Positions 46,649 through 55,700 of a stretch of DNA of 64,000 nucleotides are shown here, one piece after another. The stretch is from positions 312,001-376,000 of the forward strand of contig DASXVO010000016.1 of assembly GCA_036504215.1 (NCBI GenBank). Direction: 5' to 3'. The translations under genes and the position numbers were made by a program. Numbering within the stretch: the stretch's first letter is position 1; the number at the start of each line of letters is the position of its first letter. The notes below the pieces were generated by a model. The model had not been told where the DNA came from. It worked only from the letters and a program-made list of their open reading frames with translations, and did no database searches. The DNA comes from Vicinamibacterales bacterium. Its GTDB lineage: Bacteria; Acidobacteriota; Vicinamibacteria; Vicinamibacterales; Fen-181.

Positions 46649-47947
46649 TCACACGACCTTCACGACACCCAGGCCCGATGCGGGGGTGTTGCGGACGAGC
46701 GCTCCGACGACCAGGGCCGCGATGAGCGGCACGACGCTCGCGACCACCAGAATCGGCGTGAACGAGAACCGATCGGCGACGATGCCGATCGCGTAGGTGG
46801 AGCAGATGGTGCCGAGCCCTGCGGCCGTGCCCGCCATGCCGGCAACCGACGCCACCGCCCGATTCTCGAAGAGGTCCGCGGGCAGCGACAGGGCCATCGT
46901 CGACATCGCCGCATAGGAGAACGTGGCCACGGCGAAGCACAAGACCAGCGGCGCCAACGCCGACATGTAGCCGGCCGGGAAGAGCGCCAGTACGCCCACG
47001 GCCGAGCCGACGAAGACCGCACGCCGCGCGCGGCCCACCGGCCACCCCCGCCGGATGAGCGCGCTCGATAGACCGCCGCCAAAGAAGTTGCCGAGGTCGG
47101 CACCGAGGAACGGCAGCCAGAACCCGGCGACCGAGTCCTCCAACCGGAAGCCCCGGGTGACCAGGTAGATGGCGAACCAGTCCGTGATCATGTACCAGAC
47201 GGGGTCGGTGAGGCCGCGGGCGAGAATCGCGCCCCACGTCTGGCGGAACGTGAGCAGTCGCCATCCACCAACCGTTCCACTGGTCACGCCGGTCTCCGGG
47301 GCACTGAGATGATCCTCGTCCCGGTCGTCGAGGATCACGCGCCGCTCCTCTGCCGAGAGACCCGGGTGGTCCTCGGGTTCGTGATAGAAGCGCCGCCACG
47401 CGAATACCCACAGGAAGCCCAGCGCTCCGACGCCGAAGAACGCCGGCCGCCACCCGCCCAGCGTGCGATACAGCCACGGCACGAGCACGACGGCAATCGC
47501 CGCGCCGAACGACGAACCGCTGTCGAACAGCGCGACGGCCCAGCCCCGCTCTCGCCTGGGAAACCACTGCCCGACTGCCTTGGTGGCCGCGGGCCAGTTC
47601 GCCGCTTCGCCAGCTCCAAGCAGAAACCGGAACCCGCAGAAACTCCGGAGGCCGGTCGCCAGCGGCGTGAGCATCGCCACCAGGGAATAGCCGGTGACCG
47701 CCACCGTCAGGCCTCTCCGGACGCCGACCCTGTCGACCAGACGGCCCGACACCGTCTGGCCGACGGCGTACGCGAGGCGGAACGAGATGACGACCAGGGC
47801 GAAATCGCTGTTGGACCAGTGAAAATCGGTCTTGAGGTAGGGGGCCAGGACACTGAGCGTCTGGCGGTCGAGATAGTTGATGACCGTCGACGCGAAGAGG
47901 AGACCGCCAATCCACCAGCGGACGCGTGATTTCATGAAGGACGCCAT
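46649..47947 (-). CDS. MFS transporter of the hexuronate (ExuT/ACS) group
   Basis: A 432-residue transporter with 12 helices. The N-terminal INYLDRQTLSVLAP and the helix 4-5 segment GAGEAANWPAATKAVGQWFP are typical of the anion:cation symporters that include ExuT hexuronate carriers. It is the first gene of the nine-gene minus-strand operon and would import the unsaturated uronates released by the lyase that follows. ATG 47947 is chosen; ATG 47935 is also possible, and neither has a good ribosome site. Confidence 0.9.
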   Translation of the reverse strand: MASFMKSRVRWWIGGLLFASTVINYLDRQTLSVLAPYLKTDFHWSNSDFALVVISFRLAYAVGQTVSGRLVDRVGVRRGLTVAVTGYSLVAMLTPLATGLRSFCGFRFLLGAGEAANWPAATKAVGQWFPRRERGWAVALFDSGSSFGAAIAVVLVPWLYRTLGGWRPAFFGVGALGFLWVFAWRRFYHEPEDHPGLSAEERRVILDDRDEDHLSAPETGVTSGTVGGWRLLTFRQTWGAILARGLTDPVWYMITDWFAIYLVTRGFRLEDSVAGFWLPFLGADLGNFFGGGLSSALIRRGWPVGRARRAVFVGSAVGVLALFPAGYMSALAPLVLCFAVATFSYAAMSTMALSLPADLFENRAVASVAGMAGTAAGLGTICSTYAIGIVADRFSFTPILVVASVVPLIAALVVGALVRNTPASGLGVVKVV

Positions 47948-47996
47948 GGAGGACAACGAAAGTAAAGAGAGTGTAAACGAAACAGCGAATTCTTGC

Positions 47997-48002
47997 TATA
48001 CT
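47997..48002 (+). promoter_or_regulatory. Candidate -10 (TATACT) in the divergent AT-rich gap
   Basis: The 68 bases between the MFS gene and the plus-strand genes are AT-rich, unusual here. TATACT at this place would start a plus-strand transcript near 48009, only seven bases before ATG 48016. A promoter for the minus operon must lie in the same gap, but I cannot fix its boxes. Confidence 0.4.
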
Positions 48003-48015
48003 TTGTTTTTACTGG

Positions 48016-48228
48016 ATGAGTTCGCAGCCAGACAGGATGGCCGGCGCCACCGAGGAGCCCGGATGTGACATCGCGCGAGCGGGTGCTCAGCCGCGCGACC
48101 GCGCCCGCTTCGCGGCCATGCGCGAGGCCGCCCGTCAGGTCGTCGAGGCGGAGCAGCGGGCGCTGGCGATGCGACAGGCGCTTGCGGAGGTTGGTGGTTA
48201 CGGGGAAGCGGGTGATGGCGATGCCTGA
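48016..48228 (+). CDS. Small hypothetical helical protein (70 residues)
   Basis: The frame has GC-rich third positions like the true genes here. It encodes a helix of about 30 residues rich in Ala, Glu, Arg and Gln (MREAARQVVEAEQRALAM). There is no ribosome site, but a candidate -10 element lies just upstream, so it could be a leaderless message. It overlaps the SGNH hydrolase start by 14 bases. No family is recognised; it may be a false frame. Confidence 0.4.
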   Translation: MSSQPDRMAGATEEPGCDIARAGAQPRDRARFAAMREAARQVVEAEQRALAMRQALAEVGGYGEAGDGDA

Positions 48229-48910
48229 CCGGCGACACTGGCCGCGAGGGGGGCGGCGGATCGTGGTGCTCGGAGACAGTATCACCGAGCTTGGCGCCGA
48301 ACCCGGCGGCTACGTGCGGCTGCTCGAGCGGTGGCTGGGTGAACTCGATCCCGCTCATCCGGCGGAGGTGGTCAACGCGGGGGTGTCCGGGCAGCGGTCG
48401 CCGGACATGCTCGCACGATTCGCCGTCGACGTGGTCGAGCGCCGGCCTGACCTGGTGCTGATCAGCGTCGGCACCAACGACGTGTGGCACGCGTTCCGGG
48501 ACTGGAGCACGAACATGGATCATCCCGCGGGCGACTTGCCGGCTGGTGTTTCGCTGGACGCGTTTGTCGCCTGCCTGGACGCGATGGCGTCGCAGGCGGA
48601 GGCGGGTGGCATCGAGGTGGTGCTCGTGTCGCCGGCGGTCATTCACGAGGACCTCGACAGCCCGGAGAATATCCGCCTGGCCAGCTACGTCCGAGCCCAG
48701 CATGAACTCGCCGCGGCGCGGGGCTGCCGGTTCGTCGATCTCCACACGCCGTTCGGGCTCGTGATTGGCGCCTGGCGGCGCCACGCCGGACCGGCGATGA
48801 ACCTCCTGACGACAGACGGCGTTCACCTGAACGCCGCAGGCAACCACCTGATGGCCGAGACGATTCAGCGCGCGCTCGAGGCGGGCGGTCGGGCGGACTG
48901 GCCCCAGTGA
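48215..48910 (+). CDS. SGNH/GDSL-type hydrolase
   Basis: A 231-residue esterase-fold protein without a signal peptide. The blocks are visible: GDSI with Ser22, then NAGVSGQRS (Gly block), GTND (Asn block) and DGVHLNAAG (Asp/His pair). Members remove acyl groups from sugars or act as lipases or esterases. GGGGAAG about six bases before ATG 48215 can serve as a ribosome site; GTG 48212 is an alternative. It heads the plus-strand set with the aminotransferase and creatininase-fold genes and is divergent from the lyase operon, which points to deacylation of the same glycan. Confidence 0.9.
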   Translation: MAMPDRRHWPRGGRRIVVLGDSITELGAEPGGYVRLLERWLGELDPAHPAEVVNAGVSGQRSPDMLARFAVDVVERRPDLVLISVGTNDVWHAFRDWSTNMDHPAGDLPAGVSLDAFVACLDAMASQAEAGGIEVVLVSPAVIHEDLDSPENIRLASYVRAQHELAAARGCRFVDLHTPFGLVIGAWRRHAGPAMNLLTTDGVHLNAAGNHLMAETIQRALEAGGRADWPQ

Positions 48911-48943
48911 ACGTGTCTTCGAACGCTGAATGAGGAGAAAGAC

Positions 48944-50143
48944 ATGGCTGGACCCGGCTTCTACTGGATGGGCGACGAGGAGAAACGGGAGGTGCTCGAT
49001 GTTCTCGAATCGGGCTACCTGTTCCGGTACGGCCAGCTCGGCGACCCGATGTTCAAGGCCAAGACCTACACGCTCGAGCAGGAGTTCGCGCGGCAGTGTG
49101 ACGTGGCTCATTGCGTCGCGTGCGCCTCGGGCACATCCGCGCTGTTGATGGCGTTGCAGGCGATCGGCCTCTCTCCCGGCGACGAGGTCATCGTGCCGGC
49201 GTACACCTTCGTCGCCACCTACAGCGCGATCGTCTTCGCGGGAGGCATCCCGGTGCTCGCGGAGATCGACGACAGCCTGACTCTCGACCCCGCCGACCTC
49301 GAGCGGCGCATCACGCCGAAGACTCGCGCCCTGATGCCCGTGCACATGCTCGGCAACCCGTGCGACATGGACGCCATCATGGACGTGGCCCGGCGGCACG
49401 GCCTTCCCGTGATCGAGGACGCGTGCCAGGCGAATGGCGCGACGTACCACGGACGACGTGTCGGGAGCCTCGGCGCGCTTGGGGCGTTTTCGCTGAACAT
49501 CTTCAAGACCATCAGCTCTGGTGACGGCGGCCTCCTCGTAACCGACGACCGCGAGCTGTACGAGCGCGCGTTCGCGTTCCATGACCAGGGACACACGCCG
49601 AACCGCGGCGGCGTCGAGGTCGGCCGCCGCAACACCCTGGGGCTCAACTTCCGGATGAATGAGCTCACGGCGGCGGTCGCCCTCGCGCAGGTGCGGAAGT
49701 CGGATCGCCTGGTGGCGACGCTTCGGGAGAAGAAGCGTCGATTTCGCGAGGCTGTCGGCGAGGTGACGGGCATGCGGTATCGGACGCTGCCCGACCCCGA
49801 AGGCGAGTGTGCCACGCTGCTGACCGTACTCTTCGATTCCGCCGAACGCGCGGCCAACGTCGCCGCCCGGCTGAACACCACCACCGTCACCGAGAGCGGG
49901 TGGCACGTCTACAGCAACATGGAGCACGTCCTCGCATTCCTGCGGGAACACGACCGCCCCCACGCCAGAGGCGCGTATCCCCGGACCGACGACCTCCTGG
50001 CCCGCGCCATCAACCTGAGCGTCGGCGTCGTGGACCGCGGCCTCGGGGCCGCGTTTGGCATCGACATTACGTCGACCGATGAGGAGATTCACCGGAAGGC
50101 GGCGACGTTCCGCGACGCGGTGGCACCGGTGCAGGCAGGCTGA
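48944..50143 (+). CDS. DegT/DnrJ/EryC1/StrS family PLP aminotransferase
   Basis: A 399-residue PLP enzyme. Lys188 (NIFKTISSGDGG) forms the internal aldimine, Asp159 in EDACQA contacts the pyridine nitrogen, and GTSALLMAL holds the phosphate. The family transaminates keto-sugars on nucleotide carriers, and some members act as dehydratases on sugars or cyclitols. AGGAG six bases before ATG 48944 fixes the start. Three bases separate it from the creatininase-fold gene. With no nucleotide-sugar synthesis genes beside it, a catabolic or free amino-sugar role is as likely as a surface polysaccharide one. Confidence 0.92.
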   Translation: MAGPGFYWMGDEEKREVLDVLESGYLFRYGQLGDPMFKAKTYTLEQEFARQCDVAHCVACASGTSALLMALQAIGLSPGDEVIVPAYTFVATYSAIVFAGGIPVLAEIDDSLTLDPADLERRITPKTRALMPVHMLGNPCDMDAIMDVARRHGLPVIEDACQANGATYHGRRVGSLGALGAFSLNIFKTISSGDGGLLVTDDRELYERAFAFHDQGHTPNRGGVEVGRRNTLGLNFRMNELTAAVALAQVRKSDRLVATLREKKRRFREAVGEVTGMRYRTLPDPEGECATLLTVLFDSAERAANVAARLNTTTVTESGWHVYSNMEHVLAFLREHDRPHARGAYPRTDDLLARAINLSVGVVDRGLGAAFGIDITSTDEEIHRKAATFRDAVAPVQAG

Positions 50144-50146
50144 ACC

Positions 50147-51007
50147 ATGACAAACAACGAACCACCGAGCTCATCTGCCCGGCGACCAATCGACGAGGGC
50201 GACTGGAACATGGCGTATCTGTTTCCAGCCGAGGTGGCGGCGGCCCGTCGCCGCAGCGGACTCGTAATCCTTCCGGTGGCTCCGATCGAATGGCACGGCC
50301 CTCACCTCGCCATGGGCTGCGACAACCTCCTGGCACACGCCTTCGCGCGCCGGCTGGCTCTTGCCCTCGAGTGCCCCTACTATCCCCCACTCTTCGTTGG
50401 CACCGAGCGCGAGCGATCTCCCGAGATGCTCGAGGCGATCGGGCTCGACCGCGACGCATTCGTCGAGGGGATGGATTTTCCGCAACACGAGGTGGCCAGC
50501 GCCTACTTCCGCGAGGAGGTGTTCGCCACGGTCGTGCGCGAGACGCTGAATGTGCTACTCGGCCGGATGCAATTTCGGCGCGTGCTGATCGTCAACGGTC
50601 ACGGGGCCGACAATCAAAGGGCCGTGCTGGATCGGCTGTGCCGGGAGTTCAACGCCTCGGTCCCTTCCGGGTGCCGGGTGGTGTGGGTGTACCCTGGCTT
50701 CCCTCGTTCGATGATTGCGGGTGCGATCGGCCACGCCGCGTCGGAAGAGGCATCCATGCTGGCCGCGACATTTCCGGCCTGCGTCGATCTCTCCCGGTTG
50801 CCGGCGTCAGGACCGCTGCGGAACATCGACCATGGTGTCATCGACGGCGAGACGTTCGATGGGCAGCCGACGCCGGACCGCACCCTTCGTGCCGACCGCG
50901 ACCCACGGGCGCACACCGACGCGTCGTGGGGCCGGGAGCGGATCGAGTGGGCCGTGGTGGAGACGCTCGAGGAACTCGCGCGCAAATGGCCGGCCGAATC
51001 GGCCTAG
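50147..51007 (+). CDS. Creatininase-fold metal amidohydrolase
   Basis: A 286-residue enzyme of the creatininase family. The metal site is clear: Glu48 and His50 in PIEWHGPH, Asp59 in GCDNLL, His in NGHGADNQ, and Glu in ASEEAS. Family members open cyclic amides or hydrolyse amides and formamides (creatininase, ArfB-like and MftE-like proteins). In this context it could act on an amide-bearing sugar or its nitrogen, after the DegT aminotransferase encoded three bases upstream. The substrate is unknown. No export signal is seen. Confidence 0.9.
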   Translation: MTNNEPPSSSARRPIDEGDWNMAYLFPAEVAAARRRSGLVILPVAPIEWHGPHLAMGCDNLLAHAFARRLALALECPYYPPLFVGTERERSPEMLEAIGLDRDAFVEGMDFPQHEVASAYFREEVFATVVRETLNVLLGRMQFRRVLIVNGHGADNQRAVLDRLCREFNASVPSGCRVVWVYPGFPRSMIAGAIGHAASEEASMLAATFPACVDLSRLPASGPLRNIDHGVIDGETFDGQPTPDRTLRADRDPRAHTDASWGRERIEWAVVETLEELARKWPAESA

Positions 51008-51051
51008 CAGCGCGTTTATGGACTGCCAGCCACGCTGACCGCGACAATCGG

Positions 51052-51077
51052 CCCCGGCGCCCCGTCACGAGCCGGGG
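51052..51077. terminator. Candidate hairpin between convergent genes
   Basis: CCCCGGC and GCCGGGG form a 7-bp perfect stem with a 12-base loop between the stops of the creatininase-fold gene and the GWxTD gene. There is no T-run; it may act on either strand. Confidence 0.35.
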
Positions 51078-51134
51078 ACGCGCGCATCAGCACGGAGCGA
51101 ATCGTCGGCCGCCGCAGGACGCGGCTCGGTCTTC

Positions 51135-52694
51135 CTATTTCCCAGCCGGTGGTGTCACGATGAAGGCGGCCTCGCGCACCACGCGCGTCTTCGTCACGTC
51201 GTCATTGACCTCGACCCGCGCCAGGTACTGGCCGGCAGCAAAGTCCGCCAGTGGGATGGGGCCGACCGACGCGGCGGCGCCTGGCGTGTCGAACACCTGT
51301 TCCGATCCCCTCGCCACCGGCCTGCCGTCCTTGAGGACCGTAAATGCGGCGCGCAGCGTCGCTTTCTTCGTCTCGGATGAGACCCCCGCGTTCTGGACCA
51401 ACAGGAGCAGGCGAAGCGAGTCCGCCGGCGCGAGCACGTTGCCTGGCCGCGCATAGAAGTGCTCGCGGCCCACGATGAAGGCCGCGTACGGATCGATTCG
51501 TTCCGCGGCTCCCAGGTTGTCCGACTCGGTCAGCACCATGAGTGGACCGATCGCGAGCGGCCCCTTCGCGTAGTCGGGCACGTCGAACGGCACGTGGGCG
51601 ACGGCGGCCCGTCCGCTCGCCGGCTCGAGAACCGCGACGGCGACGTCGTACGTGCCGGGCGGCAGCGCCAGTCCGACGGTGGTCAGGAACGAACCGTCAG
51701 GCTTGGCGACGGCTTGCACGCGGCGGCCCGGAACGGTGACCGGGTCCCCGGAGGCCGGCACCGCGCATGCGGTCACATCGAGGTCCACCGGCCGACCTGG
51801 CGTGAACTGCGCCGGCAGGATGGCCCCCGGTTCGCCGCGCAGGATGCCGGCACTGTAGCCCCCCACCGGCGTCGGCACCTGCAGCTTCATCTCGAAGCTC
51901 AGGGAAAAGTCGGCCCGCGACCCGTCGAGGAGAGTGGTCGCGCCCGACGAGGTGGGCGCGACCGAGGACAGCGGCCGTAGCAGGCCAGCCGCCGTGAACC
52001 TGTAACCGATTTCCGGGTGGATGACGCGCGTGGCGGCCACCCGCGAGAGTTCCTGGATCGTGCGCGGGTTTTCGTCGAACTCGCATCCGTCGTCGAACGA
52101 GATACGCAGGTCGCCGCCCGGCAGCTTGAAGGCCCGATCGGGCCGGCTCTTGTAGATCCACGTCTCCGCGCGGCGGGCGCCGTCCTTGGCGGCGGACTGC
52201 AGCGCCTGGTCCCGCGCGCTCGGATCACTGTTCCTGGTCGCTGGCGACACGCGCGTGGACCGCGTTTCGAACGTGCTGCGCAGTCCGAGCCCCGTCACCT
52301 CGTCTGCATCACCGGCCAGCAGGAACACCTGGCCGCAGCCCGTCTCCGAGCCCTTCCTGCCCGATTCGCCGAACCGCTGATCCGCGATGGCCCGTGCCCG
52401 CGTCACACCAGCCTTGACGGGGCTGTCCTTCTGCGCCGGGTCCGGGCTGCGCCGCGCCCAGAAGATCCGTTCGAACTCCTCGAGGTCCGCGGACCCTTTG
52501 AGCGCCTTGAGGGCCGTCAACTCCTCGGGCACCAGGAGGAGCCTGTATGTCGCGAGCCAGGCCTGGCGAGGCTTGTCGAGTCTCTGCGCGGTCGCCGTCC
52601 CCGCGAGCGTCGCCAGCGTGAGCAGCGCCACGCCGATCGATCCGACGACGCTGCTGAGACGTGGCCCGACAGGAGAGGCCGTGTGGACGTGCAT
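51135..52694 (-). CDS. GWxTD domain exported protein
   Basis: A 519-residue protein with a signal peptide (about 15-37). Residues of about 40-230 match the GWxTD domain group: a FERIFWARRSP segment near 75, then a RFG motif near 108 and an ETWIYK segment near 180. The rest is beta-rich, ends in YLARVEVNDD and REAAFIV, and resembles the end of the VWFA-like protein at the left edge. The function of the family is not known. It lies 101 bases after the TonB receptor gene, past a hairpin, with GGGGG before ATG 52694. Confidence 0.85.
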   Translation of the reverse strand: MHVHTASPVGPRLSSVVGSIGVALLTLATLAGTATAQRLDKPRQAWLATYRLLLVPEELTALKALKGSADLEEFERIFWARRSPDPAQKDSPVKAGVTRARAIADQRFGESGRKGSETGCGQVFLLAGDADEVTGLGLRSTFETRSTRVSPATRNSDPSARDQALQSAAKDGARRAETWIYKSRPDRAFKLPGGDLRISFDDGCEFDENPRTIQELSRVAATRVIHPEIGYRFTAAGLLRPLSSVAPTSSGATTLLDGSRADFSLSFEMKLQVPTPVGGYSAGILRGEPGAILPAQFTPGRPVDLDVTACAVPASGDPVTVPGRRVQAVAKPDGSFLTTVGLALPPGTYDVAVAVLEPASGRAAVAHVPFDVPDYAKGPLAIGPLMVLTESDNLGAAERIDPYAAFIVGREHFYARPGNVLAPADSLRLLLLVQNAGVSSETKKATLRAAFTVLKDGRPVARGSEQVFDTPGAAASVGPIPLADFAAGQYLARVEVNDDVTKTRVVREAAFIVTPPAGK

Positions 52695-52757
52695 GTCAGC
52701 CCCCGGGGCGAGGTGGAGTGGAACGCGGTGCCGAGAAGAAGGGATGACAGGAGGGCC

Positions 52758-52776
52758 CCCGGCCGACGCGGCCGGG
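52758..52776 (-). terminator. Hairpin after the TonB receptor gene
   Basis: CCCGGCC / GGCCGGG is a 7-bp perfect stem with a five-base loop, 20 bases after the receptor stop. On the minus strand a pyrimidine-rich stretch follows but no clean T-run. It may end or weaken transcription before the GWxTD gene. Confidence 0.45.
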
Positions 52777-52795
52777 AGCCCACGGTCGTGAAGCG

Positions 52796-55700
52796 TCAGA
52801 ACCGCGCCCGGAGCCCGAGTCGTATGACCCGTCCAAACGCGAACCCCTCGACGTTGTTCTGGGCTCCAGCTCCGAGCACGCCCATCGTCCCATTGTCGGG
52901 CGTGTCGTTAATCAGGTAGTCGGTCAGGTTCAGGAAGTCGCTCCCCGGATCCGGGAAGAACTGCGCGGTGTTGAACACGTTGTCTATCGTCGCCGTGAAC
53001 TGCACCTTCACGTTCTTCCGCGAGATGATGTCCTTGTAGAACGCGAGGTTGATGACCCAGTTACCAGGCCCCTCCAGGCTGTTTCGCGGCGTGGTACCCG
53101 GGAACTGGCCCTCGCCGGGCAGCGCGTATGCGGCCGGGTTGAAGAAGAGGCCGTTGGGCACGTTGGCCTTCGGGTCGCCCACGAGGTTCGGCTTGTAGGT
53201 GTCGCCGGTCCACACGCCGGTCGTGTCGGGGTTGAAGCCGATGTTGTACGGGGTGTACGACGAGTAGCCAAGCGAGAAGAACGGCGTGAGGTTCGCACCA
53301 CTTCGGGCCTGGAAGATCGTGGAGACCGTCCAGCCGCCAAAGAGCTTGTCGGCCCAGATGGGCATGTCGGAGCCCACCGCGCGATCCTTGCCGACGGGCA
53401 CGTCCACGGTCGCGTTGATGAGCAGGCGGTGCTTGGCGACGAACGGGTCGGGCCCCCGGTCGGCCTCCAGGTTATAGGGGTCGTACTGGATGACACCCAG
53501 GCTCGAGTTCCCGGAGTCGGGGGCGTTGCTGGACGAGTGCGCGAACGTGTAGGACGCGTCGATCGCGAAGCCGCGTTTGAACCGGCGCGAGACCTCGAAC
53601 TGCAACGCGTGGAACTGCCCCGACCCGGTGTTTTCGATCATGTTCATCCACGCCCCAAAGGCCGGGAAGGGTCGCAGGCGGTTGTCGGCCGAGTCGTAGC
53701 TGTTCACGGGCGTCGTGCTGGCGCGCACGCTGTTGTATTCCCGGTTGACGAGGAGCTTCCTCATCGTCGACCCGAGGTAGCTGACGCGCGCGCCGAGCGC
53801 CCAGGGCAGCTCGCGCTCGACGGTCAGGTTGTACTGGTAGATATCCGGCGACTGGACGTCGGGCCAGACGCCCTGAGTGCCAATATCCTCGTTGCCCCCG
53901 TAGAGGACCGAACCCTGCGAGTAGACGTGCTGGAACGGCCCGGGGCTCCGCTGGATGGAGTAGCGGAACTCGTTGGTCGCCAGTTGGTCACGAATGCCCT
54001 GGATGGCCGCCGTCGGGTGGAAGAGCCCGAAGCCGCCCCGGATCACGGTCTTGCCCTGCGGGTCGAGGCGGTAGGCGAAGCCCACCCGGGGACTGAAGTT
54101 GTTCTTGTCGGCGTTCACGAGCGTGTCGCCCAGGCCGACCTCGCTCGCGAGCTTCACATGGCTGTACCAGATGCCGTGCGGATCGCTGTATCCGGGCGGC
54201 AGTTTGGCCCAGACCTCCTTGTTCGGCACGACAATGTAGCCGTTCCCGGTCGCCTGGAAGTTCGCCAGCAGCAGGCTGTTCTCGTTCCAGGTTCCCGACA
54301 ACTCGTACCGCAGGCCCAGGAAGAGCGTCAGGTTCTGGCTGACGCGCCAGTCGTCCTGGAAGAAGGCTGCGAAGTCGGTCGAGTGGCCGTTGAGGTCGCC
54401 GCGTGTGGAAACCTGCTCGTCAACGCGGTACGGCCGGCCGAGGAGGAAGTCGCCGAAGGCGTTGCCGGTCTTGGTCCCGTTGAAGCGGTAGTTGCCGTGG
54501 CTCGAGAGACCGCGGCCGAACCCGTCGACGGCCATGTTCCTCGAGTAGAGCGCGCCCATCCGCATCGAGTGCGCGCCCTTGAGCCACGACAGGTTGTCGG
54601 CGATCGAGAACGAGTTCTGATTCTGCGTGCGGTCCGCGTTGCGACCGCCGTCAGAGATGGAGCTCGGCCTGTACGTGGAACTCTGGAACGTGAACGTCGG
54701 GAAGCCCGCGACGTCGCCGCCGATGGTCGGGGCCGCCTCGATGCCGAACTGCGACGCGGTCGGCGCCACGAGGTAGTTGCTCTTCTGGGCGTAGTGGTCG
54801 TAGTTGTAACCGACCCTGACCTCGTTGACGATGTTGTTGCTGAGGATCGATGTCCAGCCGCCGATGAGCGCGTAGGTCGTCAAGTTGCTGGTCTGGATGG
54901 GCAGGTTCGTGAGGGCGTTGCCTGCCTCGAACCGGAACGACCGCGGATCGCGGAGCTGATAGCTCGCGCGCGCGAAGATCGTGTGCTTGTCGCCGGCCTC
55001 GTGGTCCACCCGGAAGTCGAACCGCTCGCGCTTCCGCGACTCGGGCACGTATTGCTGGAAGATCCCGTAGCCGCCAGACATCGTGCCCGGCTGGTTCGGC
55101 ATCGGCCAGAAGAAGTTCATGATCTTCTGGGCGCTGGGGTCGAGCCGGTTGGGCGGGATTGCGTTTCCGGAGAACGGCTGGCCCGTGAGCGGGTCCTTGA
55201 CCTTGATGTTGGTCCCGGTGAAGTCGCCGTTCCTCATCGCCGCCGTCGGCACGGCCGTTCTGGCTCCCCCCTGGATGGTCTTGTCGCGCAGGCCCTCGTA
55301 GTTCGCGAAGAAGAACGTGCGCTTGGCGACCGGCCCTCCGACGCTCATCCCGTAACGGTGCTGGCTGGTCTCCGAGTTCGGATCGTTGCGCGTGACGCCG
55401 GTGAGCGTCTGGCCGTAGGTCAGCGAGTTGAGCGCGTTCGAGTTGAAGTCGTAGAAGGCGCCTCCGTGGTATTGCTGCCCGCCACGCTTGGTCGTTACGA
55501 CGACGCCGGCGAGGCCGCCGTACTCGGCGCTGTAGGAGTTCGAGAGAACCTGCATCTCCTGAATGGCGTCGAGTCCGGGCGCGGAGTTCCCGACCGTCCC
55601 GAAGATGGCGTTGGTCGAGGCCTGGCCGTCCTGGATGTAGGACACGCCGTAGGTCCGGCCGCCAAGGAACTGCATGTTGTCGCTGGTTCCGATGACGTTG

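Noticed and set aside
47996-50092. 698-residue minus-strand frame over the SGNH and DegT genes
   Set aside because: Shadow of two genes with clear catalytic motifs on the plus strand.
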